A stretch of 58,407 nt of DNA from Novosphingobium sp. Rr 2-17 (GCF_000272475.1 NZ_AKFJ01000026.1:1-58407); one strand, 5' to 3'; shown: positions 8,255-18,579, counted from the first letter of the stretch. A program made the numbers and translations. Notes: a model not told the origin generated them from the letters alone.

Positions 8255-10899
8255 ACGACGCCCGCCCCGATCCCGAAGCCCTGCTGCGCGCCGCCGCGCG
8301 CGAGGGGCGCGGCCGCCTCAAGGTGTTCCTCGGGGCGGCTCCGGGCGTGGGCAAGACTTACGAGATGCTGGGTGAGGGCGCCGCGCGCGCAGCCGCCGGG
8401 CTGGACGTGGTCGTCGGCGTCGTGGAAACCCATGGCCGGGCGGAAACCGCCGCGCGGCTCAAGGGGCTGGAGATCGTGCCGATGCGGCGGGTCGCCCATC
8501 ACGACCACGTGCTCGCCGAAATGGACATAGAGGCCATCATCGCTCGCCGCCCGGCTCTGGTGCTGGTGGACGAGTTGGCCCACACCAACGCGCCAGGCAG
8601 CCGACACGACAAGCGCTGGCAGGACGTGGAGGAACTGCGCGACGCCGGGATCGACGTGTGGTCCACCCTCAACGTCCAGCACTTGGAAAGCCTGAACGAC
8701 GTCGTCGCCTCGTTCACCCACGTCCGCGTCCGCGAAACCCTGCCCGATCGGGTGCTCGACGAAGCCGAGATCGAGGTGGTCGATATCCCGCCGGACGAGC
8801 TGATCGAGCGGCTGCGGCAGGGCAAGGTCTATATCCCCGAAGAGGCCAACCGCGCGCTCGGCGCCTTCTTTTCCAAGTCCAACCTCACTGCGTTGCGCGA
8901 ACTGGCGCTGCGTCGCACCGCGCAGGTGGTTGATGCGCAAATGCTCGATTACTTGCGCGCCCATGCCATGGCCGGTTCGTGGGCAGCGAACGACCGGCTG
9001 GTGGTCGCCGTCAGTGAGCAGCCCGGCGCGACCGAACTGGTCCGCGCCGCGAAACGCCTCGCTGATGCCTTGCGCGCGCCGTGGACGGCGGTGCACATCG
9101 AAACCCCGCGCAGCGCCCGGTTTACCTCGGAGCAGACCGCCCAACTGGCCGAGACGCTGCATCTGGCGACGCAACTGGGCGCGCAAGTCGCCTCGGTGCC
9201 GGCGGAAACCGTGATCGAGGGGCTGACGCACTTCGCCACTACTGCCCGCGCCACGCAGTTGATCGTCGGCAAGACGAACCGATCGCGGCTGTTCGAACTG
9301 TGGCATGGCTCGGTCGTCGATGCGCTGGTGCGCGGAGCGCCCGGTCTTGCCGTCCACGTCCTGCCGATGGCACAAAAGGCAGATAAAGCGGCGCGGGTGC
9401 GCGAAACCGGGCAGTGGGGCACGGCTGGCGGCTATGTCGTCGCGTTGGGGCTTGTCGTGCTGGTGACGCTGACGGGGACGCTCATCGTCTCGCGCGGTAA
9501 TATCACTGATCTGGGCCTGCTTTATCTGCTGCCGGTGATGGTGGCCGCATCCCGCCATGGCTTGCGCACCGCAGTCGTTACCAGCCTCGCTTCCAGCCTT
9601 GCCTACAACTTCTTCTTCATTCCGCCCACTTACACGCTGACGATCGAAGATCCGCGCAACATCATCACGGTGATGGTGCTGCTGGCGGTAGCCATCGTTG
9701 GCAGCCAGCTTGCGGCGCGCGTACGGGCACAAGCATTGATGGCGCAAGCAAGCGCGGCGCAGAACAGTGCTTTGGCGGGTTTCGCACGCCTGCTCACCAA
9801 GATCAGTACCACTAACGAACTGGGGCAAGTGCTGTGCGCCGAGATCGGTCGTCTTCTGGGGACGAATACCGCGGTGCTGATGCTAGGGGACGAGGGTCTG
9901 GAAACCCAGGCCGGCTGGCCGAGTTCGCCGCATTTCGAGATGCTCGATCTGGCCGCCGCGCGCTGGGCATTCGAGAACGATCAGCCGGCCGGGCGCGGTT
10001 CGGACACGCTGACGGCTTCGGAATGGCTGTTCCACCCGCTCGCCGCCGGCGGCACCGCGCTCGGTGTGCTGGGGTTGTCGCGACCGGACGCACGAGCGCC
10101 GGTCCGGCCCGAACAAGTCCCACTGCTGCAAAGCCTGATCGACCAGGGCAGCCTCGCTTTGGAACGCATCGCGCTGGAGGCACGCATGGCTGAGCTTTCG
10201 CAAGTGCGCGAGCGCGACCGTTTGCGCCAGACGCTGCTGTCTTCGGTCAGCCACGATCTGCGCACCCCGCTCACCACCTTGCTTGGCACCCTGGCCGAGA
10301 TCGCGCCTGCCGATGCTGCACAGGCAGAGCAACTGGCGCAGACGCGCGGCGCGGCGGAACGGCTCAACCGCTTCGTCGCCAATTTGCTCGATATGGCGCG
10401 GATCGAGGCAGGCGCATTGGAAGGCACGATCCAGCCGGTGGACCTGGGCGATGCAGTCGCCGCCGTGCTCGACGATATGCGGGTGGCGCTGGCCGGCCAG
10501 GACGTGGTCAGCCGCATTCCGCTCGACACGCCGATGGTGCTGGTGGACCCTAACTTGTTCCAGCACTGCCTGCTCAACCTGGTCGACAATGCCGCCAAGT
10601 ATGGTGATCCCGCCCGCCCGATCACGATCACCGCGCGGCGCGATGCCCTGGGCCTCGACCTGACTGTCAGCGACCACGGCCCCGGCATTCCCGAAGGCCA
10701 GGAAGCGCGCATCTTCGAGACGTTCACGCGCATCGGTGGCTCGGATCGCACCGGTGGTTCAGGGCTGGGGCTTGCCATCGTTTTGGGCTTCGCGCAGGCG
10801 ATGGGCCTGACGGTGCGCGCCGCGAACCGCTCCGAAGGCGGCGCGGATTTCACCATCCGCTTCGAAAACGCGCAACTGAGGGAATGGCCCAAGGAATGA
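8251..10899 (+). CDS. kdpD: KdpD, osmo/potassium-sensing histidine kinase
   Basis: This 882-aa sensor kinase (Escherichia coli form 894 aa) has all expected parts. An N-terminal KdpD domain carries the Walker A motif GAAPGVGKT at residues 28-36 and VDELAHTN. A Usp-like domain follows to about residue 375, then four membrane helices around residues 390-495, a GAF-like region, and a HisKA/HATPase core with phospho-acceptor His668 in [12 protein letters not shown] and the N and G boxes [10 protein letters not shown] and GGSGLGLAI. It starts with GTG overlapping the kdpC stop. It phosphorylates KdpE and probably senses K+ limitation and envelope or ionic state. Confidence 0.97.
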   Translation: MNDARPDPEALLRAAAREGRGRLKVFLGAAPGVGKTYEMLGEGAARAAAGLDVVVGVVETHGRAETAARLKGLEIVPMRRVAHHDHVLAEMDIEAIIARRPALVLVDELAHTNAPGSRHDKRWQDVEELRDAGIDVWSTLNVQHLESLNDVVASFTHVRVRETLPDRVLDEAEIEVVDIPPDELIERLRQGKVYIPEEANRALGAFFSKSNLTALRELALRRTAQVVDAQMLDYLRAHAMAGSWAANDRLVVAVSEQPGATELVRAAKRLADALRAPWTAVHIETPRSARFTSEQTAQLAETLHLATQLGAQVASVPAETVIEGLTHFATTARATQLIVGKTNRSRLFELWHGSVVDALVRGAPGLAVHVLPMAQKADKAARVRETGQWGTAGGYVVALGLVVLVTLTGTLIVSRGNITDLGLLYLLPVMVAASRHGLRTAVVTSLASSLAYNFFFIPPTYTLTIEDPRNIITVMVLLAVAIVGSQLAARVRAQALMAQASAAQNSALAGFARLLTKISTTNELGQVLCAEIGRLLGTNTAVLMLGDEGLETQAGWPSSPHFEMLDLAAARWAFENDQPAGRGSDTLTASEWLFHPLAAGGTALGVLGLSRPDARAPVRPEQVPLLQSLIDQGSLALERIALEARMAELSQVRERDRLRQTLLSSVSHDLRTPLTTLLGTLAEIAPADAAQAEQLAQTRGAAERLNRFVANLLDMARIEAGALEGTIQPVDLGDAVAAVLDDMRVALAGQDVVSRIPLDTPMVLVDPNLFQHCLLNLVDNAAKYGDPARPITITARRDALGLDLTVSDHGPGIPEGQEARIFETFTRIGGSDRTGGSGLGLAIVLGFAQAMGLTVRAANRSEGGADFTIRFENAQLREWPKE

Positions 10900-11579
10900 C
10901 CCCGGCGATCACCATCCTCGTCGTCGATGATGAACCCGCGATCCGCCGCTTGTTCCACGTCGGGCTGTCGCGCGCGGGCTATCGCGTGGTCGAGGCCGGC
11001 ACCGCGCGTGAGGCGTTGACCGCGCTGCAGATCGACAAGCCCGAAGTGGTCTTGCTCGACCTTGGCCTGCCTGATCGCGATGGACTGGAACTGATCCCGA
11101 CTTTGCGCGCGAGTGCCGCCGTCATCGTCGTTTCCGCGCGTGGCGAGACCGACCAGAAGGTCGCCGCGCTCGATCTGGGGGCGGACGATTACGTGTCCAA
11201 GCCGTTCGACAGCGAGGAAGTTCTCGCTCGCATCCGCACCGCTCTGCGCCATCGCGTCTCCGGTGCTGCGGAGCAGCCGGTGACGCATATCGGCGATGTC
11301 GAGATCGACTTGCTGTCCCGCACCGTGCGCAAGCAGGGCGAGACCGTCCACCTGACACCCAAGGAATACGGACTGCTGTCCGAACTGGCCCGCAACCCCG
11401 GCCGTGTCATCACCCACGCCGCGCTGTTGCGCGCGGTTTGGGGGGCAGGGCACGAGGATGACGTCGAATACTTGCGCGTCGCGGCGCGCGGCGTGCGGCT
11501 CAAGCTGGAGGACGATCCGGCCCGGCCCGTGCTGTTGCGCAACGAGCCGGGCGTGGGCTATCGCTTGGCGATGGGGTGA
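10896..11579 (+). CDS. kdpE: KdpE, response regulator of the kdp operon
   Basis: KdpE is an OmpR/PhoB-type transcription factor of 227 aa. The receiver domain has the phospho-acceptor Asp55 in VVLLDLGLPD and the lysine in DYVSKPF. The winged-helix domain ends with GVGYRLAMG. I prefer the ATG at 10896, which overlaps the kdpD stop as ATGA; an alternative in-frame ATG at 10884 adds MAQG. Coupled translation with kdpD fits a two-component pair. The likely target is the direct repeat at 3047-3063. Confidence 0.95.
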   Translation: MTPAITILVVDDEPAIRRLFHVGLSRAGYRVVEAGTAREALTALQIDKPEVVLLDLGLPDRDGLELIPTLRASAAVIVVSARGETDQKVAALDLGADDYVSKPFDSEEVLARIRTALRHRVSGAAEQPVTHIGDVEIDLLSRTVRKQGETVHLTPKEYGLLSELARNPGRVITHAALLRAVWGAGHEDDVEYLRVAARGVRLKLEDDPARPVLLRNEPGVGYRLAMG

Positions 11580-11606
11580 GCGCGGCTCACGCTCACCCGC
11601 GCACTG

Positions 11607-12182
11607 TTACCAATCCCACAAGCGACGCTTCTGCCGCACGGTGACGGTGCCGGGCACGGTTCCAGTCGTGACCGTTCCCGGCGTGGTGGTTGTCACCACC
11701 GGCGTGTCATGCACAGCCGCATCGGCGCGCGCTTCGGCCCGAGCGGCGCGTAGCTCGGCCTCGTGGACGCGGGCTTCGGCGTCACGCGTGTCCAGCTCGG
11801 CATCGCGGGTGGTGCGGATGGCGTAGTAATGGCTCCACATGTGGCTGTGGGCAAAGGCCAGCGCCAATCCGCCAATGATCGCCAGATGCTTGAAGACCTC
11901 AAGGCGGACAGTCGGGTCACCGACCTGGTTGTGATAGAACAGGATGGTCAGCGCGGTGAAGATGGCCAGCAGCACCGATGCGAGGCGGACCATGAACCCG
12001 GCGGCCAGGCACAGCCCTGCGACCAGTTCGAATACGCCGACTGGAATGGCGATACCCGAGGGCAGTCCGACGGCGGTAATCGCCGCGTTCGTCCCGGCAA
12101 CATCCATTAGTTTGCCCGCGCCCGAGGCAATAAAGATCAGGGCGATAAGAAAGCGCCCGATTATGGCGGCAATTTTTGACAT
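11607..12182 (-). CDS. DoxX family membrane protein with charged coiled tail
   Basis: The first ~115 residues are a DoxX domain with four hydrophobic segments (starts MSKIAAIIGRFLIALIF; contains SGAGKLMD and GFMVRLASVLLAIFTALTILF). The remainder is unusual for the family: a charged helical stretch rich in Ala, Arg, Glu and Asp (about residues 122-158) and then a Thr/Val/Pro-rich tail ending RRLWDW. DoxX proteins are small inner-membrane proteins linked in some bacteria to redox stress; no specific reaction can be assigned. It converges with kdpE, separated by only 27 bases that hold a GGTGAGCG/CGCTCACC hairpin. Confidence 0.85.
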   Translation of the reverse strand: MSKIAAIIGRFLIALIFIASGAGKLMDVAGTNAAITAVGLPSGIAIPVGVFELVAGLCLAAGFMVRLASVLLAIFTALTILFYHNQVGDPTVRLEVFKHLAIIGGLALAFAHSHMWSHYYAIRTTRDAELDTRDAEARVHEAELRAARAEARADAAVHDTPVVTTTTPGTVTTGTVPGTVTVRQKRRLWDW

Positions 12183-12266
12183 GGCGCTCTCCCGGCCTGT
12201 TGTCTGGTGACCGGAGAAGCTGGCGGCGACGGGGTTTGTTCCCGAGGGTGCGTTCGGTCCCCCGCC

Positions 12267-12821
12267 TTACAGCCGAGGCAGCGTTACTCCGAGCTGGCCC
12301 ATGTATTTGCCGGCGCGGTCGGCGTAGCTGATTTCGCACGGCTCGTTGCCTTGCAGGAACAGGAACTGGCACGCGCCTTCGTTGGCGTAGATCTTGGCGG
12401 GCAGCGGGGTGGTGTTGGAGAATTCCAGGGTCACGTGGCCTTCCCAGCCGGGCTCCAGCGGGGTCACGTTGACGATGATGCCGCAGCGCGCATAGGTGCT
12501 CTTGCCCAAGCAGATCACCAGCACGTCGCGCGGCACCCGGAAGTATTCGACGGTGCGGGCCAGCGCGAACGAGTTGGGCGGGATCACGCAGACATCGGTC
12601 TTGCGATCGACGAACGAGTTGGAATCGAAGTTCTTGGGGTCCACCACGGCGGAATCGACGTTGGTGAAGATCTTGAACTCGTCCGCCACCCGCGCGTCGT
12701 AACCGTAGGACGACAAGCCATACGAAATACACCCATCGCGCCGCTGCGCCTCGGTGAACGGCTCGATCATCCCATGCTCACGGGCCTGGGTGCGGATCCA
12801 CTTGTCGCTTTGAATTGCCAT
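12267..12821 (-). CDS. dcd: dCTP deaminase
   Basis: Dcd converts dCTP to dUTP, feeding dTMP synthesis. The 184-aa protein has the family motifs [21 protein letters not shown], and [15 protein letters not shown], which carries the catalytic glutamate, and it ends with [10 protein letters not shown]. Length is typical of alphaproteobacterial Dcd. It stands alone on the minus strand; a possible co-transcribed downstream partner is the DoxX gene, 84 bases away. Confidence 0.97.
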   Translation of the reverse strand: MAIQSDKWIRTQAREHGMIEPFTEAQRRDGCISYGLSSYGYDARVADEFKIFTNVDSAVVDPKNFDSNSFVDRKTDVCVIPPNSFALARTVEYFRVPRDVLVICLGKSTYARCGIIVNVTPLEPGWEGHVTLEFSNTTPLPAKIYANEGACQFLFLQGNEPCEISYADRAGKYMGQLGVTLPRL

Positions 12822-12961
12822 GGCGACGATATGCGATGACCATCCGGCTAGGGCAATCGGCGCCGACTGCTTTGTCCACTATTGACCTGGCAGCTTCTGT
12901 GCGATGTCATTGCGGAGGCATCGGGGGCACCGATGCGGAAAATGGGGTGGGGTGCGAAGTG

Positions 12962-13681
12962 ATGGCCAAGCACGAAATCGCTTTAAGTATCGCGTTATTG
13001 AGCTGCTGTGCCGGTCCAGCAATCGCAAAAGATGATATTGCCAATGCCGTTAGCGCAGATAGCCGGAAGGCTGACAGCCTGACGGTTGCTGAGGCACAGA
13101 AGCTGATAGCGCAAAAGCAGTCGGACAAGGCGTTGGAGATGTTGTCCCCGTTGCTGGCCCAATTTGATGCGCGCATCGCGCAGGAGCAGGCCAAAGGCAT
13201 GGTCTTCTGCGGGCCTAGCATGACCGAAGGCTTTTTGTATTCAGCTTTAGGCGCCACCAAGAAGCAAAGCAGTGTCGTTTTCGGGTCGGAAGTTTGCGAG
13301 GCTTATTTCGTTCGATCCTATGCACTGACAGAGCTTGGTCGAAAGGCGGAAGCGTTGGCATCCCTTCAGCGGCTTACCGGGCTTGCGCCGATGCACGCCC
13401 CCTACTTCGTCGAGCTAGGATATGCCTATCGTGAGAATGGCGACAACCCGAAGGCTGAAGAAGCCTACCGGACGGCGATGGAATATGCCGGGTTGGCGGA
13501 GAATGAGACTGCCCAGAAGCAAGCGCGCGCGGCTGCCCAGCGAGGTATCGGCTATATTTTGATCGAAAAGGGCGATCTAACTGCCGCCAAGAAAGCTTAC
13601 GAGAAATCTCTCAAGGACGATCCGGACAGCCCTGTCGCCAAGTCCGAACTGGCTTTCATCGCCGAGCAGCGAAAGAAGTGA
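12962..13681 (+). CDS. exported TPR-repeat protein
   Basis: This 239-aa protein has an N-terminal signal peptide (MAKHEIALSIALLSCCAGPAIA, cleavage likely near AIA-KDD) followed by TPR-like helical repeats. The clearest are HAPYFVELGYAYRENGDNPK and the repeat around LIEKGDLTAAKKAYEKSLK near the C-terminus. It is probably periplasmic and acts in protein-protein contacts; no partner is evident. Earlier in-frame starts exist to 12815, but only 12962 gives a good signal peptide. Base use is visibly less GC-biased at third positions than in neighbours, consistent with transfer or weak codon selection. Confidence 0.75.
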   Translation: MAKHEIALSIALLSCCAGPAIAKDDIANAVSADSRKADSLTVAEAQKLIAQKQSDKALEMLSPLLAQFDARIAQEQAKGMVFCGPSMTEGFLYSALGATKKQSSVVFGSEVCEAYFVRSYALTELGRKAEALASLQRLTGLAPMHAPYFVELGYAYRENGDNPKAEEAYRTAMEYAGLAENETAQKQARAAAQRGIGYILIEKGDLTAAKKAYEKSLKDDPDSPVAKSELAFIAEQRKK

Positions 13682-13730
13682 TCTCAAAGAACTCACCCAT
13701 GGTTAACCCCGGCCTGCTACAGCGCCTCGC

Positions 13731-14861
13731 ATGACCAAGCCTTGCCGCATTCTCGTCGTGTTCGGAACTCGTCCCGAGGCGATCAAGCTGTTTCCCGTGG
13801 TGCATGCGCTCAAGGCCGATCCTCGGTTCGAATGCGTGGTGTGCGTCTCGGCGCAGCATCGCCAGATGCTGGACCAGGTGCTCGAGATCGCCGGGATCGT
13901 GCCGGACCATGACCTCGACGTGATGCAACCGGATCAGACGCTCGATGCGCTGACCGCCAATCTGCTCACGGGGCTGGGCAAGGTGATGGACGCGGTGCAG
14001 CCCGACCGGGTGATGGTGCAGGGCGACACCGCCACCGCGATGTCCGGCGCGCTGGCGGCCTATTATCGCAAGCTGCCGGTCGATCACGTCGAGGCGGGCT
14101 TGCGCAGCTACAACATCCTCCACCCGTGGCCCGAGGAAGTGAACCGCAAGATCATCGGCGCGATGGCGAGCCTGCACTTCGCGCCGACCGAGACGGCGCA
14201 AGGGGCGCTGCTGAAGGAGAACGTCGATCCGTCGCGCGTCCACGTCACCGGCAACACCGTGATCGACGCGCTGCACTGGGTGACGGCCAAGATCGAGCGC
14301 GAGCCGCATCTGGCGGCGGGGCTGGCGACGTTGGAAGCGCGCTTTGCCGGCAAGCGCATCGTCGGCGTCACCAGCCATCGGCGCGAGAATTTCGGCGAGG
14401 GGATGGAAGGCATTGCCGCTGCCATCCGCCAGATTGCGCAGCGGCCCGACACGGCGGTGATCTTTCCGGTCCACCTCAACCCCAACGTGCGCAAGGTGAT
14501 GAACGAGCGGCTGACGGGGCTGGACAACGTCGCCTTGATCGAACCGCTCGATTATCCGCATTTCGCGCGGTTGCTGGCGATCGCCGAGATCATGCTGACC
14601 GACAGCGGCGGGGTGCAGGAAGAAGCGCCCGCGCTCGGCAAGCCCGTGCTGGTCATGCGCGAGACGACCGAGCGGCCCGAAGGCGTCGCGGCGGGGACCG
14701 CGAAACTGGTCGGCACCGATGCGGCGCGCATCGTTACCGAAATTTCAATCCTGCTCGATGATACGAACAGTTATGAATCGATGGCGCGCGCGCACAACCC
14801 GTTCGGGGATGGGCACGCATCGCGCCGCATCGTGGAGTTGCTTGCGCATGAAATCGGATAA
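13731..14861 (+). CDS. wecB: UDP-N-acetylglucosamine 2-epimerase (non-hydrolysing)
   Basis: The enzyme interconverts UDP-GlcNAc and UDP-ManNAc in the cytoplasm. The 376-aa protein has family motifs FGTRPEAIKLFPV at the N-terminus, HVEAGLRSYN, VTSHRRENFG and TDSGGVQEEAP. The last 14 bases overlap wecC, so the two are co-translated and together give UDP-ManNAcA. No glycosyltransferase or polymerase is adjacent, so the polysaccharide that uses the sugar must be encoded elsewhere. Confidence 0.95.
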   Translation: MTKPCRILVVFGTRPEAIKLFPVVHALKADPRFECVVCVSAQHRQMLDQVLEIAGIVPDHDLDVMQPDQTLDALTANLLTGLGKVMDAVQPDRVMVQGDTATAMSGALAAYYRKLPVDHVEAGLRSYNILHPWPEEVNRKIIGAMASLHFAPTETAQGALLKENVDPSRVHVTGNTVIDALHWVTAKIEREPHLAAGLATLEARFAGKRIVGVTSHRRENFGEGMEGIAAAIRQIAQRPDTAVIFPVHLNPNVRKVMNERLTGLDNVALIEPLDYPHFARLLAIAEIMLTDSGGVQEEAPALGKPVLVMRETTERPEGVAAGTAKLVGTDAARIVTEISILLDDTNSYESMARAHNPFGDGHASRRIVELLAHEIG

Positions 14862-16149
14862 CAAGCCTGACGTCTGCGTCGTCGGCCTGGGCTACATCGG
14901 GCTGCCGACCGCCGCCGTCATCGCCCGTTCGGGGTGCAAGGTGCTGGGCCTCGACGTGTCGCAGCGCGTGGTCGATACGATCAACCGGGGTGAAATCCAT
15001 ATCGAGGAAGTCGATCTCGACGGCCTGGTCCAGGGCGTGGTGGGGCGCGGACTGTTGAGCGCGTCGGTCGATGTGGCGCCAGCGGACGTCTTCGTCATCG
15101 CCGTGCCCACGCCGTTCGACAAAGACCACGCGCCCGACATTTCCTACGTGCTGGCCGCCGGCCGCACGATCGCACCGGTGTTGAAAGCCGGCGACGTGGT
15201 GATCCTGGAATCGACCTCTCCGATCGGCACCACCGAGCAGATGCGCGACATGATCGCGCAGATGCGCCCGGACCTTAAGATCCCCGGCCTCACGCGGGAA
15301 ACCCCGGACATCTCGATCGCCTATTGCCCCGAGCGGGTGCTGCCGGGCCGCATCCTGGAAGAACTGACCAACAACGACCGCTCGATCGGCGGCATCACCC
15401 CGCGTTGCGCGCGCAAGGCGCTGGCGTTCTACAAGCGCTTCGTGCGCGGCGAATGCGTGACCACCGATGCCCGCGCCGCCGAGATGACCAAGCTGGTCGA
15501 GAACGCTTACCGCGACGTCAACATCGCCTTTGCCAACGAGCTGTCGATGGTGGCGGACCGGATGGGGCTGGACGTGTGGGAAGTGATCCGTCTTGCCAAC
15601 CGGCACCCGCGCGTCAACATCCTGTCGCCCGGACCTGGCGTTGGCGGCCACTGCATCGCGGTGGACCCCTGGTTCATCGTCCACGGCGCGCCTGAAGACA
15701 CCCCGCTGATCCGCACCGCGCGCGGGGTGAACGACGGCAAGATGCACCATGTCGTCGCCAAGGCCGAGGCGCTGGTTGAGGCGCACCCGGAAGCGCGGAT
15801 CGCGTGCCTGGGCCTCGCGTTCAAGGCCAATATCGACGATTTCCGCGAAAGCCCGGCGCGCTTCGTCTCCAGCCGCCTGGCGCGCAAGTTCGGCAGCCGC
15901 ATGAGCGTGGTCGAGCCTTATGCGGCGGAACTGCCGATCGAGTTCACCGATACCGGCGTAACCTTGATCGACATCGACGAAGCGCTGGAGACCTGCGAAA
16001 TCCTGATCGTGCTGGTCGACCACGACGTGTTCCGCGTGGTGCCGCTGGCCGAACGCGCCGAAAAGCTGGTTTACGACACGCGCGGCATTTGGCCCGACCA
16101 CCCCCGCGTCGTGCGCGAGGATGCGGCGGCTCTGGCGTTGGCGGGCTGA
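14848..16149 (+). CDS. wecC: UDP-N-acetyl-D-mannosamine dehydrogenase
   Basis: WecC oxidises UDP-ManNAc to UDP-ManNAcA with NAD+. The 433-aa protein starts with a Rossmann fold (VCVVGLGYIGLPTAAVIA), has the central motif EMTKLVENAYRDVNIAFANE, and carries the catalytic cysteine in GVGGHCIAVDPWF. A C-terminal UDP-binding domain follows, with LAFKANIDDFRESPA. The start at 14848 lies inside the end of wecB, giving a 14-base overlap. The 90 bases after the stop show no clear terminator. Confidence 0.94.
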   Translation: MKSDNKPDVCVVGLGYIGLPTAAVIARSGCKVLGLDVSQRVVDTINRGEIHIEEVDLDGLVQGVVGRGLLSASVDVAPADVFVIAVPTPFDKDHAPDISYVLAAGRTIAPVLKAGDVVILESTSPIGTTEQMRDMIAQMRPDLKIPGLTRETPDISIAYCPERVLPGRILEELTNNDRSIGGITPRCARKALAFYKRFVRGECVTTDARAAEMTKLVENAYRDVNIAFANELSMVADRMGLDVWEVIRLANRHPRVNILSPGPGVGGHCIAVDPWFIVHGAPEDTPLIRTARGVNDGKMHHVVAKAEALVEAHPEARIACLGLAFKANIDDFRESPARFVSSRLARKFGSRMSVVEPYAAELPIEFTDTGVTLIDIDEALETCEILIVLVDHDVFRVVPLAERAEKLVYDTRGIWPDHPRVVREDAAALALAG

Positions 16150-16239
16150 GGCCGGGGCGCCTCATAAACTCAACGCTTATATCGAGATCGGCCTTGGGAC
16201 TTCGCCTACTTCCTGGGGCCTATTCCCTGGGCTGATTTC

Positions 16240-16875
16240 CTAGCGGCGCGGCGGATCGAACCGTTGGACGACGCTGCTGAATTCCCGCATCGCTTCGCAG
16301 CGTTCGGCGTGGCCGACAAGTGCGCTCGATTGTGACACCGCGGCGATGTCTGGGTGCGCCTCGCGCAGGAACCGCATGGCGCACGCGACCGCGATGTCCG
16401 CATGTCCCGGCCGCCCGCCAAACCAGAACGGGGTCGCCAACGCCGCGCATTGCGCTTCCAGGATCGAAAGCACGCCGGATACTTGCGTGGTACACCGCGC
16501 GATCCACGCATCCGAGGTTTCTTGGTGCAAGGCGCGCTCGTAAATGAGGCTGACCATCTTGTCGCACAGGCCGGTGGCCAGCGCGCACGTCTTCAACGCA
16601 GCGCGACGCTCGCTCCCAGCCGCTGGTATCAGTCGATGGTCCAGATCGACTTGCTGGTCCAGATGGTCGAGGATCGCCATGCTCTCGATCAAGACCTCAT
16701 CCCCTTCCAACACCAGCGTCGGCACCCGCCGCAAGGGATTGTAGGCCGCAAGCTTGTCAGCGTCGGAAAAGGTCGACCACGGCCGGTGCTCGTAGGACAA
16801 TCCATAAAAGTTCAGCGCCACCGCGACGCGCCGGACAAAGGGTGAATCGTACTGGCCGATCAGGATCATGGTCAT
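16240..16875 (-). CDS. glutathione S-transferase family protein
   Basis: This 211-aa protein has the thioredoxin-like N-terminal GST domain (MILIGQYDSPFVRRVAVAL; then RVPTLVLEGDEVLIESMAIL, the glutathione-binding SNAIL-type motif) and the all-helical C-terminal domain. The substrate is unknown. I start at the ATG at 16875 (MTMILIG); two codons later is an alternative, while the longer 48-codon extension is arginine-rich and unlikely. It lies 109 bases after ppx on the same strand and may be the last gene of a ppk-ppx-GST transcript. Confidence 0.85.
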   Translation of the reverse strand: MTMILIGQYDSPFVRRVAVALNFYGLSYEHRPWSTFSDADKLAAYNPLRRVPTLVLEGDEVLIESMAILDHLDQQVDLDHRLIPAAGSERRAALKTCALATGLCDKMVSLIYERALHQETSDAWIARCTTQVSGVLSILEAQCAALATPFWFGGRPGHADIAVACAMRFLREAHPDIAAVSQSSALVGHAERCEAMREFSSVVQRFDPPRR

Positions 16876-16984
16876 AGGCTTTCGTAACGTTGCGTCGATA
16901 TCATCGGTTGGCCGGGCCACACGCAGCTTGGGAACGGTCATTTCTGGTCTCCGCGGCCTCCACCGGATCGGTAGAACGGGGCGT

Positions 16985-18529
16985 TTATCCCTCCACCGCG
17001 ACCCCGCCCATGGCGTCAACCCGCCACTCCAGTCCCAGCCATTCGGCGAGCGCCTTGACGTCCTTGCCGATGCTGGCGCTGTAGAGGGCCTGGGCGGGTT
17101 CTTGCAGGGTTAACACCAAGGCCCCGTTCTGGATGGTGAGGGATGTGGTGGCGAGGGCGCGTCGGGTGCCGGCGGTGAGGCGGCGGCAGACGCGGACGGC
17201 GAGGCCCCAGCCGATCGCGCGGTCGAGGTCGGCGCGTTCGGCGAGGCGCAGGAATGGGGCGGGAATTTCGGTAGTGCCGCAATTGGCGAGTTCGGCCATC
17301 GCCATCATCGCGCGGCCGCGCATGTCGATGCCGATCCAGCGTTTGCGCAAGGCCCAAGCCAGCGCTTCTTCGGTGCGCATGTTGGGTTCAGTGCGCTGGG
17401 CGGCGAGCGCGAGGAGGCTGGCGGCAGTGCGCAAATCGCCATCGGCATTGGAATCGCGGCAGGCCGGTGTGGTCCACTCGGCGATACGCACGGCGTCGTC
17501 CAGTTCGGCGCGGGCGGCCTTGGCGAAGGCGGCGACGCTCGCCAGCATCGGGTTTTCCTGCTGGACATGCGCAGGCAGCTGCATGTGCAGCAGCCCTTCG
17601 CGCAGGCCCCACGACGAAAAAACAAGGTGCGAGGGCGCCAGTCGCTCGATCAGTTGCACCATGAGAGCGGCGGCATCTGGCAAAGTGTTCAGGCGTGCCG
17701 AGGAAATGCGCGGATCGGGGTCGTCGAGCCTGCCCTTCTCGAACTGGCGGGCGAGGCGCAGCGCTTCGGTTGCGGTCAGTTCGAAGCCGTGGGGATCGTC
17801 CACCGGCCAGTTCAGCACGCGCATGGCTTGCAGCGCGAGGGCGCGCCACGAGCCGCCGACGATATAGAGGGGCAGCCCACGGCTATGCTGGCTGCCATCG
17901 GCCCAGCCGCGTGCCTCCAGGGCTTTGCGCACCGTATCGGCGAACTTGAGCGGGCCGGCGGCGCGCAAGTCCGGCAAGCGCAGGGTTCCGAGCGGCAGGG
18001 TGATGCCGCCGGCCCGCACTTCGCCGTCGATTTCCACCAATTCCAGGCTGCCACCGCCCAGATCGGCGGCGATGCCGCGCGCGCCGGGGAAGGCGGCGAT
18101 GACGCCGGTAGCGCTGGCGCGTGCTTCTTCCTCACCCGACAGCAGGCGCGGGGACAAGCCGAAGCCGCGCACGGCGTCCAGGAAAGCCGGCCCGTTGCTG
18201 GCATCGCGCGCGGCAGCGGTGGCAACGCACTCGACGCTCTCCACCTCCAGCAGTTCGATCAGCGCGGCGTAACGGGCCAGGGCCGAGAGCGCGGTGCGCA
18301 TCGCCTTTTCGGGAATGGCGCCGGTACGGCCCAAATCCTTGCCCAGCCGGGCGTTGACCTTTTCGTTTAGCACGACGACCGGCGCGCGTGGTGGGCCGTT
18401 GTAGACGACCAGGCGCACCGTGTTCGATCCGATGTCGATGATCGCACGCTTGGCGCCGCCGGGGCTGACCACGGGTTGGCCGGCAGGCGGGCGAGACGGG
18501 ATCGCGGTAGGTTGGCGATTACCGAGCAT
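16985..18529 (-). CDS. ppx: exopolyphosphatase (Ppx/GppA family)
   Basis: Ppx removes terminal phosphates from polyphosphate, and related enzymes hydrolyse pppGpp. The 514-aa protein has the ASKHA-fold phosphate motifs RAIIDIGSNTVRLVVY and IAADLGGGSLELVEID, with the catalytic region around LLSGEEEA. The C-terminal half is the helical Ppx extension. The start at 18529 lies 50 bases after the ppk1 stop, so synthesis and degradation genes form one operon. Confidence 0.92.
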   Translation of the reverse strand: MLGNRQPTAIPSRPPAGQPVVSPGGAKRAIIDIGSNTVRLVVYNGPPRAPVVVLNEKVNARLGKDLGRTGAIPEKAMRTALSALARYAALIELLEVESVECVATAAARDASNGPAFLDAVRGFGLSPRLLSGEEEARASATGVIAAFPGARGIAADLGGGSLELVEIDGEVRAGGITLPLGTLRLPDLRAAGPLKFADTVRKALEARGWADGSQHSRGLPLYIVGGSWRALALQAMRVLNWPVDDPHGFELTATEALRLARQFEKGRLDDPDPRISSARLNTLPDAAALMVQLIERLAPSHLVFSSWGLREGLLHMQLPAHVQQENPMLASVAAFAKAARAELDDAVRIAEWTTPACRDSNADGDLRTAASLLALAAQRTEPNMRTEEALAWALRKRWIGIDMRGRAMMAMAELANCGTTEIPAPFLRLAERADLDRAIGWGLAVRVCRRLTAGTRRALATTSLTIQNGALVLTLQEPAQALYSASIGKDVKALAEWLGLEWRVDAMGGVAVEG

Positions 18530-18579
18530 GAAGGTTCAGACCAATCCCAAAGCCCGAGGTTCCGAGCGGCGATTTCGCA

